From assembly GCA_046047235.1 (NCBI GenBank), contig JBJOII010000030.1:1-36643 (forward strand): a DNA stretch of 36,643 bases. The letters run 5' to 3'. The notes under the pieces are model-generated. The model ran no database searches. It worked only from the letters and a program-made list of their open reading frames with translations, and was not told the origin of the DNA. Below, piece after piece: positions 9,121 through 19,374 of the stretch (the stretch's first letter is position 1; each line of letters opens with the position of its first letter). The position numbers were made by a program, and so were the translations under genes. This stretch comes from JBMTVN01 sp046047235. GTDB taxonomy: Bacteria; Verrucomicrobiota; Verrucomicrobiia; Limisphaerales; JAHDYP01.

Positions 9121-11709
9121 TCACCGCCATTGGTGCTTGGGATACTTCCGCTGGAGCTCCTGCTTGACGCGTGGATAGTGGTCGCGCCAGAAACCTTTCA
9201 GGTCTTGTGTAATTTGGACCGGACGCATGTTGGGAGCCAGGATGTGGAGCAGCACCGGCACCCGCCCCATCGCGACCACGGGGGTCTTCTCCACATCGAA
9301 CAGCTCCTGGATACGGAGGGCGGCATGGGGCGGGTTTTCCGCATCGTAAACCACCTTCGGGGTTCGACCGTTCGATAGCTTCACCCGCTCAGGGACCTGC
9401 TCCTCCACCAACTGCCGCTGGGCATCGGAAAGCCACCCGTAGACAGTGCCCTTCACCTCACGGTCCTTCAGGTCACGCGCCGAAAACGCTCCGTGGCAAA
9501 TCTGTTCCACAAGCACCTGACGGTCCTCCTCAGCGATTTTGGGAAGCTCAAGTTCCGGACACCATTTGGCGAGGAGATTGAGTCGCAGAATCCACTGCTC
9601 AACGGAATGGTTCCAGTTGGGCAACGCCACCCGACCTTCTGCAACCTCCCGGGCAAGCACTTGAGCAGCAGCATCGACCGGCGGAGGTTCGACTTGCCGC
9701 ACAGAAAGCTCGAGATCACGAAACACCTCCCGTTGCAGCCCCACAACCCGGCGTTGCGTGGAGTCAAAGGTGACATCAAACCGCGGCTCAATATCGTCCG
9801 GAAATCTCTGACGCAGCCAGTCCACGTCTATGGCGGTGGCCATGGAAAGATGCGTGGTGACTTCTCCACGTGAGGCCTGCACTTCCCGCATCTCTGCCGC
9901 CACAAGGAAGGGCGCATCACCGATGATACTTTCCCGGGCCAGCAACCCTTTCCGGCGATGCACCATCTCACACCGGAGCGTTCCGCTGTCGAGACGCCTG
10001 GCAACCCGATCCGAGAATCCGGCTAGGATCGACTGCCGCAAATCCGCATCCGAGCCTTCAGTGGCATGTACGTCCAGGCCTTCGCGATGGGCGATATCCA
10101 GAAACTGTTGCCAAAGATGCCCCACTTGCCGGGCGGTGGCGGCATGGATTCCGAGATCACGACAAGCGTCCAGCTCGAAGTTGCGCGAGCGCGCATAGTC
10201 CCACGCTTTCGCCAGCAGCATGAAGTCAGATGTCCCACGGTCTCCCAGGATGCGGTCCCGCTGGCGCAGAGCGTCTGCACCGGGATTACGGATGAGCAGG
10301 TCCCTGCCCTGAGTGAGCGCGGCCGCCAAGGCAGCCTGTCGCACACACTGCTTCTCCCCGGCAGCAAGCAGCATGCGCGAGTACCGCGGATGCAACGGAA
10401 AAGCCAGCATCGAATGCCCCACAGATGTGATGTGTCCCTGATGGTCCAGCGCACCCAAATCTTCCAGTAAGGTCAGTGCCTGGCTGAGGCTGTCGAGTGC
10501 AGGCGGCTCCAGCCAACGAAATCGCCGCAGGTCCTGCACTCCGGCCGCCTTGAGCGCCAGCACTACTTCCGACAACTCCATGCGCTGCACCTCCGGCGCC
10601 TCATGCGGGGCACGCTCAGCATGCTCGCTCTGAGCCCAAAGCCGCAGGCAGCGACCCGGAGCCGTGCGCCCCGCCCGACCAGCCCTCTGATCGGCTGACG
10701 CCTGGCTGATCTTCTCGATCATGAGCGTGTTCATGCCACGGTTCGCATCATATCGCGCAATACGGGCCAGACCGCTGTCGATGACCGTGCGAATTCCTGG
10801 AATCGTTACCGAGGTTTCCGCAACGTTGGTGGAGACCACGATCTTGGGGCGACTGGCCGGCCCCACCGCCAGATCCTGCCGGTCTGCGGCCAACTCTCCA
10901 TGAAGTGGCAGCAGATCCCGTCCGCGAGCCACGGAAGAACGTTCCAACGCTGCAAGGGTGCGCTGGATCTCATAGCCGCCCGGCATGAAGATCAAGGCAT
11001 CTCCGGTCTCGCCTGAGGCCGCAAGCCGCTCCAAACCCTCCACCGCCAGATCCCACGAGGGAGTCGACTTGGGCCCCAAACGGTGCGGCCAATAGCTGAT
11101 GTCCACCGGAAACACCCGCCCCTCCGAGCGCAACACCTCACACGGCCTCAAATAATCCTCCAGAACATCGGTCTCGAGTGTCGCCGACATCACCACGATC
11201 TTGAGGTCGGGACGCGAGCTTTCCTGCAAGTCCAGGGCCCGCGCCAACGTAATGTCTCCATAGAGATGCCGCTCATGGAACTCGTCAAAAACCAGAACCG
11301 ACACCCCTTCGAGAAGAGGATCATTGACCAACTGCCGCAGTACGATGCCTTCGGTCACAAACCGCACGCGCGTGTCCGGCCCGGTCCTGTTGTCGAACCG
11401 GATCTGGTAACCCACCTCCCCACCCAGTTGAACACCCATCTCACGGGCGACGAACGAAGCCAGCAACCGGGCAGCAAGCCGACGCGGCTGCAGGATCACT
11501 ACCTGACCAGACTCCAGAAAGCCGCCGCCACGCAACATCTGCGGAATGCGGGTGGACTTCCCCGAACCTGTAGGAGCCTGCAGGATCAGTCGGTTGGACG
11601 ACCGGAGCGCACCAACGATCTCCGATTCCAGGTCATCAATGGGAAGCCAGGTTTGCGACACCCGCTTCTGATAGGGATTGGGGGATGCCGTTCCAAGCCC
11701 CAAGTTCAC
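9121..11709 (-). CDS. hrpB: ATP-dependent RNA helicase HrpB
   Basis: DEAH-box helicase of about 862 residues. With the GTG at 11709 as residue 1: Walker A G-S-G-K-S-T at 48-53, D-E-F-H at 142-145, S-A-T at 175-177, and Q-R-A-G-R-A-G-R at 341-348. The helicase-associated domain and a long C-terminal region follow, ending with M-R-P-V-Q-I-T-Q-D-L-K-G-F-W and Y-P-K-H-Q-W, the HrpB-specific tail. The reading frame is open up to an ATG at 11799, but that would overlap the start of the divergent symporter gene and has no Shine-Dalgarno. HrpB proteins normally begin just before L-P-I-D-D-L-E-x-E-I, so a start at GTG 11709, TTG 11703 or GTG 11661 is more likely. The biological role of HrpB is poorly defined. 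Confidence 0.93.
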   Translation of the reverse strand: MNLGLGTASPNPYQKRVSQTWLPIDDLESEIVGALRSSNRLILQAPTGSGKSTRIPQMLRGGGFLESGQVVILQPRRLAARLLASFVAREMGVQLGGEVGYQIRFDNRTGPDTRVRFVTEGIVLRQLVNDPLLEGVSVLVFDEFHERHLYGDITLARALDLQESSRPDLKIVVMSATLETDVLEDYLRPCEVLRSEGRVFPVDISYWPHRLGPKSTPSWDLAVEGLERLAASGETGDALIFMPGGYEIQRTLAALERSSVARGRDLLPLHGELAADRQDLAVGPASRPKIVVSTNVAETSVTIPGIRTVIDSGLARIARYDANRGMNTLMIEKISQASADQRAGRAGRTAPGRCLRLWAQSEHAERAPHEAPEVQRMELSEVVLALKAAGVQDLRRFRWLEPPALDSLSQALTLLEDLGALDHQGHITSVGHSMLAFPLHPRYSRMLLAAGEKQCVRQAALAAALTQGRDLLIRNPGADALRQRDRILGDRGTSDFMLLAKAWDYARSRNFELDACRDLGIHAATARQVGHLWQQFLDIAHREGLDVHATEGSDADLRQSILAGFSDRVARRLDSGTLRCEMVHRRKGLLARESIIGDAPFLVAAEMREVQASRGEVTTHLSMATAIDVDWLRQRFPDDIEPRFDVTFDSTQRRVVGLQREVFRDLELSVRQVEPPPVDAAAQVLAREVAEGRVALPNWNHSVEQWILRLNLLAKWCPELELPKIAEEDRQVLVEQICHGAFSARDLKDREVKGTVYGWLSDAQRQLVEEQVPERVKLSNGRTPKVVYDAENPPHAALRIQELFDVEKTPVVAMGRVPVLLHILAPNMRPVQITQDLKGFWRDHYPRVKQELQRKYPKHQWR

Positions 11710-11778
11710 CCCCCGCGACAACCCAAAACACCAACAGGATCCCCGTGTACGCACTTGGCGTCCGTAACGGGATCGTGT

Positions 11779-11783
11779 AGGAG
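11779..11783 (+). promoter_or_regulatory. Shine-Dalgarno AGGAG for the symporter gene
   Basis: AGGAG ten bases before the ATG at 11794. It supports that start and argues against the overlapping ATG of the opposite-strand helicase at 11799, which lacks a comparable site. Confidence 0.55.
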
Positions 11784-11793
11784 ACTGGGCACC

Positions 11794-13587
11794 ATGCATC
11801 TGACGACTTTGGACTGGACGGTCATTGTCGGGTATTTCCTGATCAACATCGGGATTGGACTCTACTATCGCCGACGGGCTGGTTCCTCGACTGAAGAGTT
11901 TTTTGTCAGCGGCCGACAGGTCAGCTGGTGGCTGGCGGGCACCAGCATGGTGGCAACGACATTCGCTGCCGACACCCCGTTGGCTGTGACCGGCCTGGTA
12001 GCCACCAACGGCATCGCCGGCAACTGGGTGTGGTGGAACATGCTCCTCAGCGGCATGCTGACCGTGTTCTTCTTCGCCAGACTCTGGCGGCGGGCAGGCG
12101 TCGTCACCGATGTCGAATTCGTCGAGATGCGCTACTCCGGAAAGGCAGCCGCTTTCCTGCGTGGCTTCCGGGCCATCTATCTGGGCTTGCCCGTCAATTG
12201 CATCGTCCTCGGATGGGTCAACCTCGCCATGGTTAAGATCCTCACGGTCATGTGGCCAGACCTGGCGATCCCCGCCCTGGGTGTGGAAGACCCCAAGATC
12301 GCCGCCCTGGTAATTGTCGTGGGCTTAATGCTGCTCACCGCAGGCATCTCCACCCTGTCCGGTCTATGGGGTGTGCTGGTGACCGACATGTTCCAGTTCG
12401 TCCTCATGATGACCATGATGATCGCCCTGGCCTACTACGCGGTCGACGCCGTGGGCGGACTCGGCTCCATGGTGGACAAACTGGCCGCGGTAGATGCGGC
12501 ACGCGGCGGAGAAGGGTCCGTAATGGATTTCATGCCGGTAATCGGATCGGCGTGGATGCCTGCGATCGCATTCTGTGTGTTCCTCGGCGTGACCTGGTGG
12601 GCAACGTGGTATCCCGGAGCTGAACCCGGCGGCGGCGGTTACGTCGCGCAACGCATCTTTTCCGCCAAGGACGAGAAGCACTCTTTTTTTGCAACGCTGT
12701 GGTTCACCGTTGCACACTATGCAATCCGGCCCTGGCCCTGGATCCTCGTCGCCCTGGCATCCCTGATTCTCTACCCCGACCTGGCCGATCGGGAAGCCGG
12801 CTTCGTGCAGGCGGTGATTGATCCTAATGTGTTCCCCCGGTCCATGGCCGGCCTCATGCTGGCCGCGTTTTTCGCGGCTTACATGTCTACAGTCGCAACC
12901 CAGCTGAACTGGGGTGCCTCCTATCTGGTCAACGATGCCTACCGCCGGTTCCTGGTAAAGGACCGGACCGACACCCATTACGTGGCAGCCAGCAGAGTGG
13001 CTACCCTCATACTCATGCTGGCCTCTGCAGTCGTAACCTACTTTCAGGAATCCATCGCCGGTGCCTGGCAGTTCCTCATGGCCATCGGTGCCGGTACAGG
13101 CAGCGTGCTGATACTCCGCTGGTTCTGGTGGCGCATTAACGCCTGGAGCGAGGTGTCCGCCATGGTAGCCTCCTTCGCGATCTCCATGGTCCTGCAGTTC
13201 GGCGTAGGATGGAAAGCCAGTGATCCAAGGGAATTTGCCTGGACCGTGCTGGTCACGGTCGCCGGTTCCACCGTGATCTGGTTGCTGGTCACCTTCCTCA
13301 CCCCACCAGAGAAAAATGAGCAGCTCGTCCGCTTCTATCGCAAGGTCAGCCCCAGCACCACCGCTCTCTGGGGTCCCATCGCCCGCCAGGCGCCGGACGT
13401 CAAGCCGGCCAAGGACGGGCCGGCCAACCTGCTGCATTGGATCCTCGGCGTCACTACCGTCTATTGCGTGCTCTTCGCCGTAGGAAAGCTCCTTTTGGGC
13501 AGCTGGACCACCGCCCTCATCCTGGGGATCATCGCGGTATTCAGCACCGCCCTGCTCGCCCGCGGCATCACCCGCCAAACCCTGTAG
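11794..13587 (+). CDS. Sodium:solute symporter (SSS family)
   Basis: 597-residue inner-membrane transporter with about 13-14 hydrophobic helices. Family features seen: the N-terminal D-W-T-V-I-V-G-Y-F helix; R-R-R-A-G-S-S-T-E-E-F-F-V-S-G-R with the S-G-R of SSS proteins; W-W-L-A-G-T-S-M-V-A-T-T-F-A-A-D-T-P, the sodium-site helix; and A-A-F-F-A-A-Y-M-S-T-V-A-T-Q-L-N-W-G-A-S-Y, matching the conserved helix with the second sodium-site Ser/Thr. The substrate (sugar, carboxylate or amino acid) cannot be told. A longer in-frame extension upstream of 11794 lies entirely opposite the helicase gene and is rejected. The prolyl oligopeptidase gene starts 115 bp downstream on the same strand. Confidence 0.92.
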   Translation: MHLTTLDWTVIVGYFLINIGIGLYYRRRAGSSTEEFFVSGRQVSWWLAGTSMVATTFAADTPLAVTGLVATNGIAGNWVWWNMLLSGMLTVFFFARLWRRAGVVTDVEFVEMRYSGKAAAFLRGFRAIYLGLPVNCIVLGWVNLAMVKILTVMWPDLAIPALGVEDPKIAALVIVVGLMLLTAGISTLSGLWGVLVTDMFQFVLMMTMMIALAYYAVDAVGGLGSMVDKLAAVDAARGGEGSVMDFMPVIGSAWMPAIAFCVFLGVTWWATWYPGAEPGGGGYVAQRIFSAKDEKHSFFATLWFTVAHYAIRPWPWILVALASLILYPDLADREAGFVQAVIDPNVFPRSMAGLMLAAFFAAYMSTVATQLNWGASYLVNDAYRRFLVKDRTDTHYVAASRVATLILMLASAVVTYFQESIAGAWQFLMAIGAGTGSVLILRWFWWRINAWSEVSAMVASFAISMVLQFGVGWKASDPREFAWTVLVTVAGSTVIWLLVTFLTPPEKNEQLVRFYRKVSPSTTALWGPIARQAPDVKPAKDGPANLLHWILGVTTVYCVLFAVGKLLLGSWTTALILGIIAVFSTALLARGITRQTL

Positions 13588-13614
13588 CAACGGCCGACGC
13601 CCCATCCCTTGGGC

Positions 13615-13630
13615 CCACGTCAACACGTGG
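13615..13630. repeat. Short palindrome CCACGT-caac-ACGTGG
   Basis: Perfect 6-bp inverted repeat with a 4-base loop in the 115-bp gap between the symporter and peptidase genes. It could be the base of a terminator for the symporter or a binding site for a dimeric regulator of the peptidase. There is no T-run. Confidence 0.35.
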
Positions 13631-13702
13631 CTTGGGCAGGCTCGCGCAAAAGTTTCGCACAGACTATTTGCAGCCAATGCTGCTCTGACTACTATTCGCC
13701 CC

Positions 13703-15862
13703 ATGCAATCACGCTTTTGGTTGGCTGCAGTGTGTCTTGTCGGTGGTCTCAGCGGCTTGTGGCTGGCAGGCTGCAGCGCCCCTCCCACCTCACCGCTGGC
13801 CTCAGAGCCCTACGTGTATACTCCCATCTCCAAAGTGCAGACCAACGACCCTTTCCTCTGGCTGGAGGATGTCACCGGCAACAAACAGCTGGAATGGGTG
13901 CGGGACCGCAATGCATCCAGCACCTATGAGCTAACCAACTCCCCCAGTTTCGAACCCCTGCGCCAACGATTGCTCTCGATCCTCGATTCACGCGAACGCA
14001 TCCCCTACCCCCAAAAGCTCGGAGAATACCTCTACAACTTCTGGCGCGATGACCAGCACGTACGAGGCATCCTGCGTCGCACCTCATTGGAAGAATACCG
14101 CAAAGCCCAGCCTTCCTGGGAAACCGTGCTGGATCTCGACAAGGTCTCAGCCGACGAGAACGAAAACTGGGTGTGGAAAGGCTTCGACGCACTGCATCCG
14201 GATTACGAGCGCTGCCTGGTAATGCTCAGCAGGGGCGGCGCTGATGCAACCGTCGTCAGGGAATACGACCTGGTGAAGAAATCCTTCATCGCTGATGGAT
14301 TCAGCCTGGCAGAAGCCAAGAGCGATGTCTCGTGGAAGGACCGCGACAACCTCTACGTGGGGACCGACTTCGGCGATGGATCACTTACGGACTCGGGTTA
14401 CCCGCGGGTAGTCAAACTCTGGAAGCGCGGCACCCCCCTGGCAGAGGCCCGGGAAGTCTTCGCCGGAGAAGCCACCGATGTCGCAAGCTCCGCAGTGGTG
14501 GACCACGACCGCGGCGAAACCTACGAATGGCTGATGCGCGCAATGACCTTTTACTCCAACGAAACTTTCCTGCGCAGGAACGATGATTGGGTGAAAATTG
14601 AGAAACCGGACGACGCTGAGATCAGCACGTTTGGCAAACATCTGCTCATCACACTTCGCTCCGACTGGACCGTCGGCGGAGCGACCTATCCCGCAGGAGC
14701 CCTGCTGGCAACGCCCCTGAAAGATCACCTCGAGGGCAAGCGCGACTACGCCATGCTGTTTGAGCCCTCGGAACGCAAGTCCCTCGCCGGTGTCAGCGGC
14801 ACACTCCATCACCTCGTCGTGAATGAGCTGGAAAATGTCCGCAACAAGGTCTTCGTCCTGACCCCCAAAGACGACGGCAGCTGGAGTCGCAACGCACTGG
14901 ATGCCCCGGAGTTTGGCACGGTCTCCGTGTCGGGCATCGACCCCGATCACTCTGACGACTACTGGATGACCGTGACGGATTTCCTGTCTCCCTCGAGCCT
15001 GGCGATGGGCACGATCGGTCGCCCCGGACAGGAACAGCTAAAGAGCCTGCCATCCTACTTCGAGGCAGCCGGGCTGAAGATCGAACAGTTCGAAGCCATG
15101 TCCCACGACGGGGTCATGATCCCCTATTTCCAGGTGAGCCCCGCCGATCTCAAACTCGACGGCAATAACCCGACGCTGCTCTACGGATACGGCGGCTTCG
15201 AGATCTCCCTGCTTTCCCGCTATAACCCGGAGACCGGGGCGGCCTGGATGGAAAAGGGCTATGTCTACGTGCTGGCTAACATTCGCGGGGGCGGTGAGTT
15301 CGGCCCGGCCTGGCATCAGGCAGCCCTCAAGGAGAAGCGCCAGAATGCCTATAACGACTTCATCGCCGTAGCCGAAGACCTGGTGCGCCGCCGCGTCACC
15401 ACCCCGAAACGGCTCGGAATCAACGGCGGCTCCAATGGCGGCCTGCTCATGGGCAACATGCTGGTGCAGCGTCCCGACCTCTTCGGCGCGATAGTCTGCC
15501 AAGTCCCACTCCTGGATATGCGGCGCTTCCACGTCCTGCTGGCCGGAGCCAGCTGGATGGGCGAATACGGAAACCCGGATGACCCCAAGGAATGGAACTT
15601 CCTCCGACGCTACTCCCCCTACCAAAACGTGCGGGCCGACGTGCAGTATCCGCGCACCTTCTTCACGACCTCCACCCGGGATGACCGGGTTCATCCCGGT
15701 CACGCCCGCAAAATGGTGGCGCGCATGCGCTCCCAAGGCCATGACGTACTCTATTACGAAAACATCGAAGGCGGACACGGTGGCGCAGCCAACAACCCTC
15801 AGCGAGCCTACATGCAGGCGCTGGCCTACAGCTTCCTCGAAAAGGAACTGACTCGGCCCTGA
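13703..15862 (+). CDS. Prolyl oligopeptidase (S9A) lipoprotein
   Basis: 719-residue serine peptidase. The lipoprotein signal ends L-W-L-A-G-C with Cys24 lipidated, so the enzyme is anchored in the envelope. D-P-F-L-W-L-E-D-V-T-G opens the beta-propeller domain as in S9A enzymes. The catalytic domain has G-G-S-N-G-G with Ser577, T-R-D-D-R-V-H-P carrying the Asp, and G-G-H-G-G with His692. Upstream of the Ser, Y-G-G-F and N-I-R-G-G-G-E-F-G match the oxyanion region. Length and motif order are normal. Function: cleavage of short proline-containing peptides outside the cytoplasm. It might be co-transcribed with the symporter, which could import products, but that is only a suggestion. Confidence 0.93.
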   Translation: MQSRFWLAAVCLVGGLSGLWLAGCSAPPTSPLASEPYVYTPISKVQTNDPFLWLEDVTGNKQLEWVRDRNASSTYELTNSPSFEPLRQRLLSILDSRERIPYPQKLGEYLYNFWRDDQHVRGILRRTSLEEYRKAQPSWETVLDLDKVSADENENWVWKGFDALHPDYERCLVMLSRGGADATVVREYDLVKKSFIADGFSLAEAKSDVSWKDRDNLYVGTDFGDGSLTDSGYPRVVKLWKRGTPLAEAREVFAGEATDVASSAVVDHDRGETYEWLMRAMTFYSNETFLRRNDDWVKIEKPDDAEISTFGKHLLITLRSDWTVGGATYPAGALLATPLKDHLEGKRDYAMLFEPSERKSLAGVSGTLHHLVVNELENVRNKVFVLTPKDDGSWSRNALDAPEFGTVSVSGIDPDHSDDYWMTVTDFLSPSSLAMGTIGRPGQEQLKSLPSYFEAAGLKIEQFEAMSHDGVMIPYFQVSPADLKLDGNNPTLLYGYGGFEISLLSRYNPETGAAWMEKGYVYVLANIRGGGEFGPAWHQAALKEKRQNAYNDFIAVAEDLVRRRVTTPKRLGINGGSNGGLLMGNMLVQRPDLFGAIVCQVPLLDMRRFHVLLAGASWMGEYGNPDDPKEWNFLRRYSPYQNVRADVQYPRTFFTTSTRDDRVHPGHARKMVARMRSQGHDVLYYENIEGGHGGAANNPQRAYMQALAYSFLEKELTRP

Positions 15863-15941
15863 GGCGCACCCCCACCCACGGCGTAGGATCAGTCCGATCC
15901 GTCAAATCCGTCGAACCAGCCCAAGGCCCACCACCTCATCA

Positions 15942-15976
15942 CCCCGCGCCCTTCGCTTCTTGCGCTTGGCGCGGGG
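15942..15976. repeat. Long GC-rich stem-loop just upstream of the VOC gene
   Basis: Perfect 9-bp inverted repeat CCCCGCGCC/GGCGCGGGG around a 17-base loop, which itself can form a CGC/GCG inner stem. It ends 19 bases before the ATG at 15996. It could end transcription from the peptidase gene (no T-run) or be a structured leader affecting translation of the VOC gene. Short direct repeats of ATCCGTC lie just upstream. Confidence 0.5.
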
Positions 15977-15995
15977 CCGACTATGCTGCGGCATC

Positions 15996-16556
15996 ATGAC
16001 CAAATTCCCTAATCCCCTGAGGAAACTGCCGGCATCCGTGCTCAGTCTGGCAACAGCTGCTCTCATCGCCCTGCCAGCCGTCGTGCAGGCTGCAGATGCC
16101 GTGAGCGAATTCTCCAAGCCCGTGCTGGATCTCGGCATCGTAGTACAGGATGCCGACCGTACCGCTAAGTTCCTCACGCAGGCCATCGGACTCAAAGAAG
16201 TCAATGGCTTCAGCGTATCCGAACAACTGGGCCGGGATATCGGACTCGTCGATGGCCACGCAGTCGACGTCCGCGTCTTCGTCATGGAGGACACCGAATT
16301 GGCGACACGGATCAAGGTGCTTTGCTTCCCCAAGGCCAAGTCGGCGAAGCCCGACCAAAAAACCATCCATGCCACGATCGGAATCTCCTACCTAACCCTG
16401 TTCGTGAAGGACATCAACAAGGCCATGGAGCGGTTGAAGAAGGAAAATGTGAAGCTGCTGGGCAAGTCACCGGTGGACCTCGGCGGCGGAAGCTACCTCG
16501 TCGCAGTGCAGGATCCCGACGGCAACTTCATTGAATTGATCGGTCCGAAGCTGTGA
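15996..16556 (+). CDS. Exported VOC/glyoxalase-fold protein
   Basis: 186 residues. A Sec signal peptide (M-T-K-F-P-N-P-L-R-K-L then a hydrophobic core, cleavage likely after V-V-Q-A near residue 33) precedes a vicinal-oxygen-chelate domain. The domain has V-L-D-L-G-I-V-V-Q-D-A-D-R-T-A-K-F as first strand and helix, Y-L-T-L-F-V-K-D-I-N-K-A-M-E-R-L as start of the second module, and V-Q-D-P-D-G-N-F-I-E-L-I-G with the usual C-terminal metal-type Glu. The first-strand metal position, normally His, is not obvious, so catalysis is uncertain. VOC proteins are mostly cytoplasmic, so export is the odd point. The ATG at 15996 gives the best signal peptide; an upstream in-frame ATG at 15960 lies inside the stem-loop. 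Confidence 0.82.
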   Translation: MTKFPNPLRKLPASVLSLATAALIALPAVVQAADAVSEFSKPVLDLGIVVQDADRTAKFLTQAIGLKEVNGFSVSEQLGRDIGLVDGHAVDVRVFVMEDTELATRIKVLCFPKAKSAKPDQKTIHATIGISYLTLFVKDINKAMERLKKENVKLLGKSPVDLGGGSYLVAVQDPDGNFIELIGPKL

Positions 16557-16562
16557 GGCGCT

Positions 16563-18272
16563 TCAGCTCTTCCCGTTGAGCCCATAGGTGCTCAGGAACC
16601 GATACTCATCATCGACTGTCCCAATCAGCACAACCTCGGACCCGGCAGAGAGCACACTCCCGGGCCCGGGGTTGATTTCTGTACCCATGGCTGTTCGCAA
16701 CGCCACGATGCTACACCCCGTTTGCGTTCGCACAGCACTCTCCGCAATGGTCCTCCCCTCCAGACTGGCAGGGAGCTGCACCCGAAAGACATTCAGCCCT
16801 TCTGCCAACATCAGGACATCCGCGCGCCGGAGCACATTGAAAATCGCATTCGCCCCCATGGACGCATAGGACATGACGAAATCCGCCCCGGCACGATGGA
16901 GGGTGGATACGTTCTGCTCCAACGTCGCCCGGGTAATCAACTGGATGTCGGGACGTAACCGTCGACACAAGATGGTGAGATAAATATTCGTGTCGTCGTT
17001 GCTCGTGGTGATTATGACAGCGGGGGCCTGCTTGATGCCGGCCTTCTCCAAAACCTCAATATCGGCCGCGTCCCCTTCTACAAGCTGGCCACCAGTAAGG
17101 GATCCAGGCCGCAGCGCATGACGTTCCACCAGGACGTAATCGAGCTTGCGATGGGCCAGGGAACGTCCGGTTGCCAACCCGACTCTGCCACCGCCGATGA
17201 TAATGACCGGAGCCGAAGCCACGTGATAAATACAGAAAAGCTCGTTGTAATGTTGAATCTGCTCCTTGGATCCAGCGAGAACCAGGACCGTGTTGGCGGT
17301 GATCACAGAGTCCGGCCGCGGATTCTGGAAACGACCCCGCTCCCAAATCCCCACCACCGTGACGCCGACCTTGTCACGCAACTGACTCTGGGCAAGTGTC
17401 TGCCCGATCAAGGGCGTTCCTGCAGCCGTGGCCTCCCCGATGAACAGCTCTTCAAATCGCCCGATAACGTGCGCCCTGGCATCACCGCCAATGGTCCGGT
17501 GCGCGAGAGATCGCCCCATCATCTCCGGCAACCTCAGCACTTTCGAACTGCCTGCAAGCTTGAGAATATCCTCGGCCGAATCAGAGTCGGCAGTGGTGAT
17601 GATCGGAAGCTCGGGAGCAAGTTCACGAACCGTAAATGCTATGTTCGTGTTCATCATGTCGTTGCCGGTCGCAGTGACCATGGCCGCCTTCTTCACGCGA
17701 ACATTCTCCCAGGTCTCCGGGGAATCAGGAGCCCCCACCACCACGCTGTAACCCTGGTCGTGAAGATCCAACGCCTGGGGCAGGTCCTTGGTAATCACCA
17801 CGTACGCCTGCCCGTATTGCTTCAACTTCTCAATGAGCGCCTCTGTAACCGGCCCCATGTGCGTCAGCACCGCGTGACCACTGGTTGCAGGAGGCAGTTG
17901 ACGCGGAGCTCGAGCCTCGGATTGGGCCCTCATCCACGGCGAGTAAAAGAACTCAATAAAGGTGAACGGCATGAGCACCAGCAGGAACACCATGCCCGAC
18001 AACAACACGATCATGGAGAATCCCCGCCCCAGATCAGTGTGGAAAGTGATATCCCCAAACCCAAGGGTCGACATCACGGTAAGTGTCCAATACATCCCGG
18101 TCAGCCAAGTATGCCTCTGCCCTTCCCGCAGCATCAGGAGGTGGAAGCCAACAGTGTAGACAAATACCAAAAGTAGAAACAGCAGCAGGTAACGGATGAG
18201 CAGATTCACGTTCCGCTTGCCCGCCCGGGATTGCAAATAGCTGAGCAGATGTGGCACGTACGACTTCATCAT
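16563..18272 (-). CDS. Two-helix potassium channel with tandem RCK (TrkA-N/C) domains
   Basis: 569 residues. Helix 1 about 24-47, a pore loop with the potassium selectivity filter T-L-G-F-G-D at 69-74, and helix 2 about 84-107. Two cytoplasmic RCK units follow: the first (about 131-340) has a degenerate nucleotide loop (H-M-G-P-V-T-E-A-L), the second (about 348-566) a proper G-G-G-R-V-G-L-A-T-G. Each is followed by a TrkA-C-like beta domain ending in V-L-V-L-A-G and V-V-L-I-G-T. The layout matches ligand-gated MthK/GsuK-type channels with two RCK domains per chain. Met1 or Met2 can start the chain. The gene begins 10 bp after hypD with its ribosome site over the hypD stop, so the two are translated from one message. 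Confidence 0.92.
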   Translation of the reverse strand: MMKSYVPHLLSYLQSRAGKRNVNLLIRYLLLFLLLVFVYTVGFHLLMLREGQRHTWLTGMYWTLTVMSTLGFGDITFHTDLGRGFSMIVLLSGMVFLLVLMPFTFIEFFYSPWMRAQSEARAPRQLPPATSGHAVLTHMGPVTEALIEKLKQYGQAYVVITKDLPQALDLHDQGYSVVVGAPDSPETWENVRVKKAAMVTATGNDMMNTNIAFTVRELAPELPIITTADSDSAEDILKLAGSSKVLRLPEMMGRSLAHRTIGGDARAHVIGRFEELFIGEATAAGTPLIGQTLAQSQLRDKVGVTVVGIWERGRFQNPRPDSVITANTVLVLAGSKEQIQHYNELFCIYHVASAPVIIIGGGRVGLATGRSLAHRKLDYVLVERHALRPGSLTGGQLVEGDAADIEVLEKAGIKQAPAVIITTSNDDTNIYLTILCRRLRPDIQLITRATLEQNVSTLHRAGADFVMSYASMGANAIFNVLRRADVLMLAEGLNVFRVQLPASLEGRTIAESAVRTQTGCSIVALRTAMGTEINPGPGSVLSAGSEVVLIGTVDDEYRFLSTYGLNGKS

Positions 18273-18282
18273 GGTTCAATCC

Positions 18283-19374
<1,092 letters not shown>

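Noticed and set aside
11083..11793. Upstream extension of the symporter by about 237 residues
   Set aside because: It lies fully opposite hrpB, and the transporter family starts at the helix right after ATG 11794, which has a Shine-Dalgarno.
12660..12700. Run of T near 12684 and another near 5835 as intrinsic terminators
   Set aside because: Both are inside coding sequence (symporter and ferritin) without a preceding GC-rich stem.
12364..13788. 474-residue minus-strand frame opposite the symporter
   Set aside because: Antisense of a well-supported membrane transporter, with His/Gly-rich translation and no family character; caused by high GC content.
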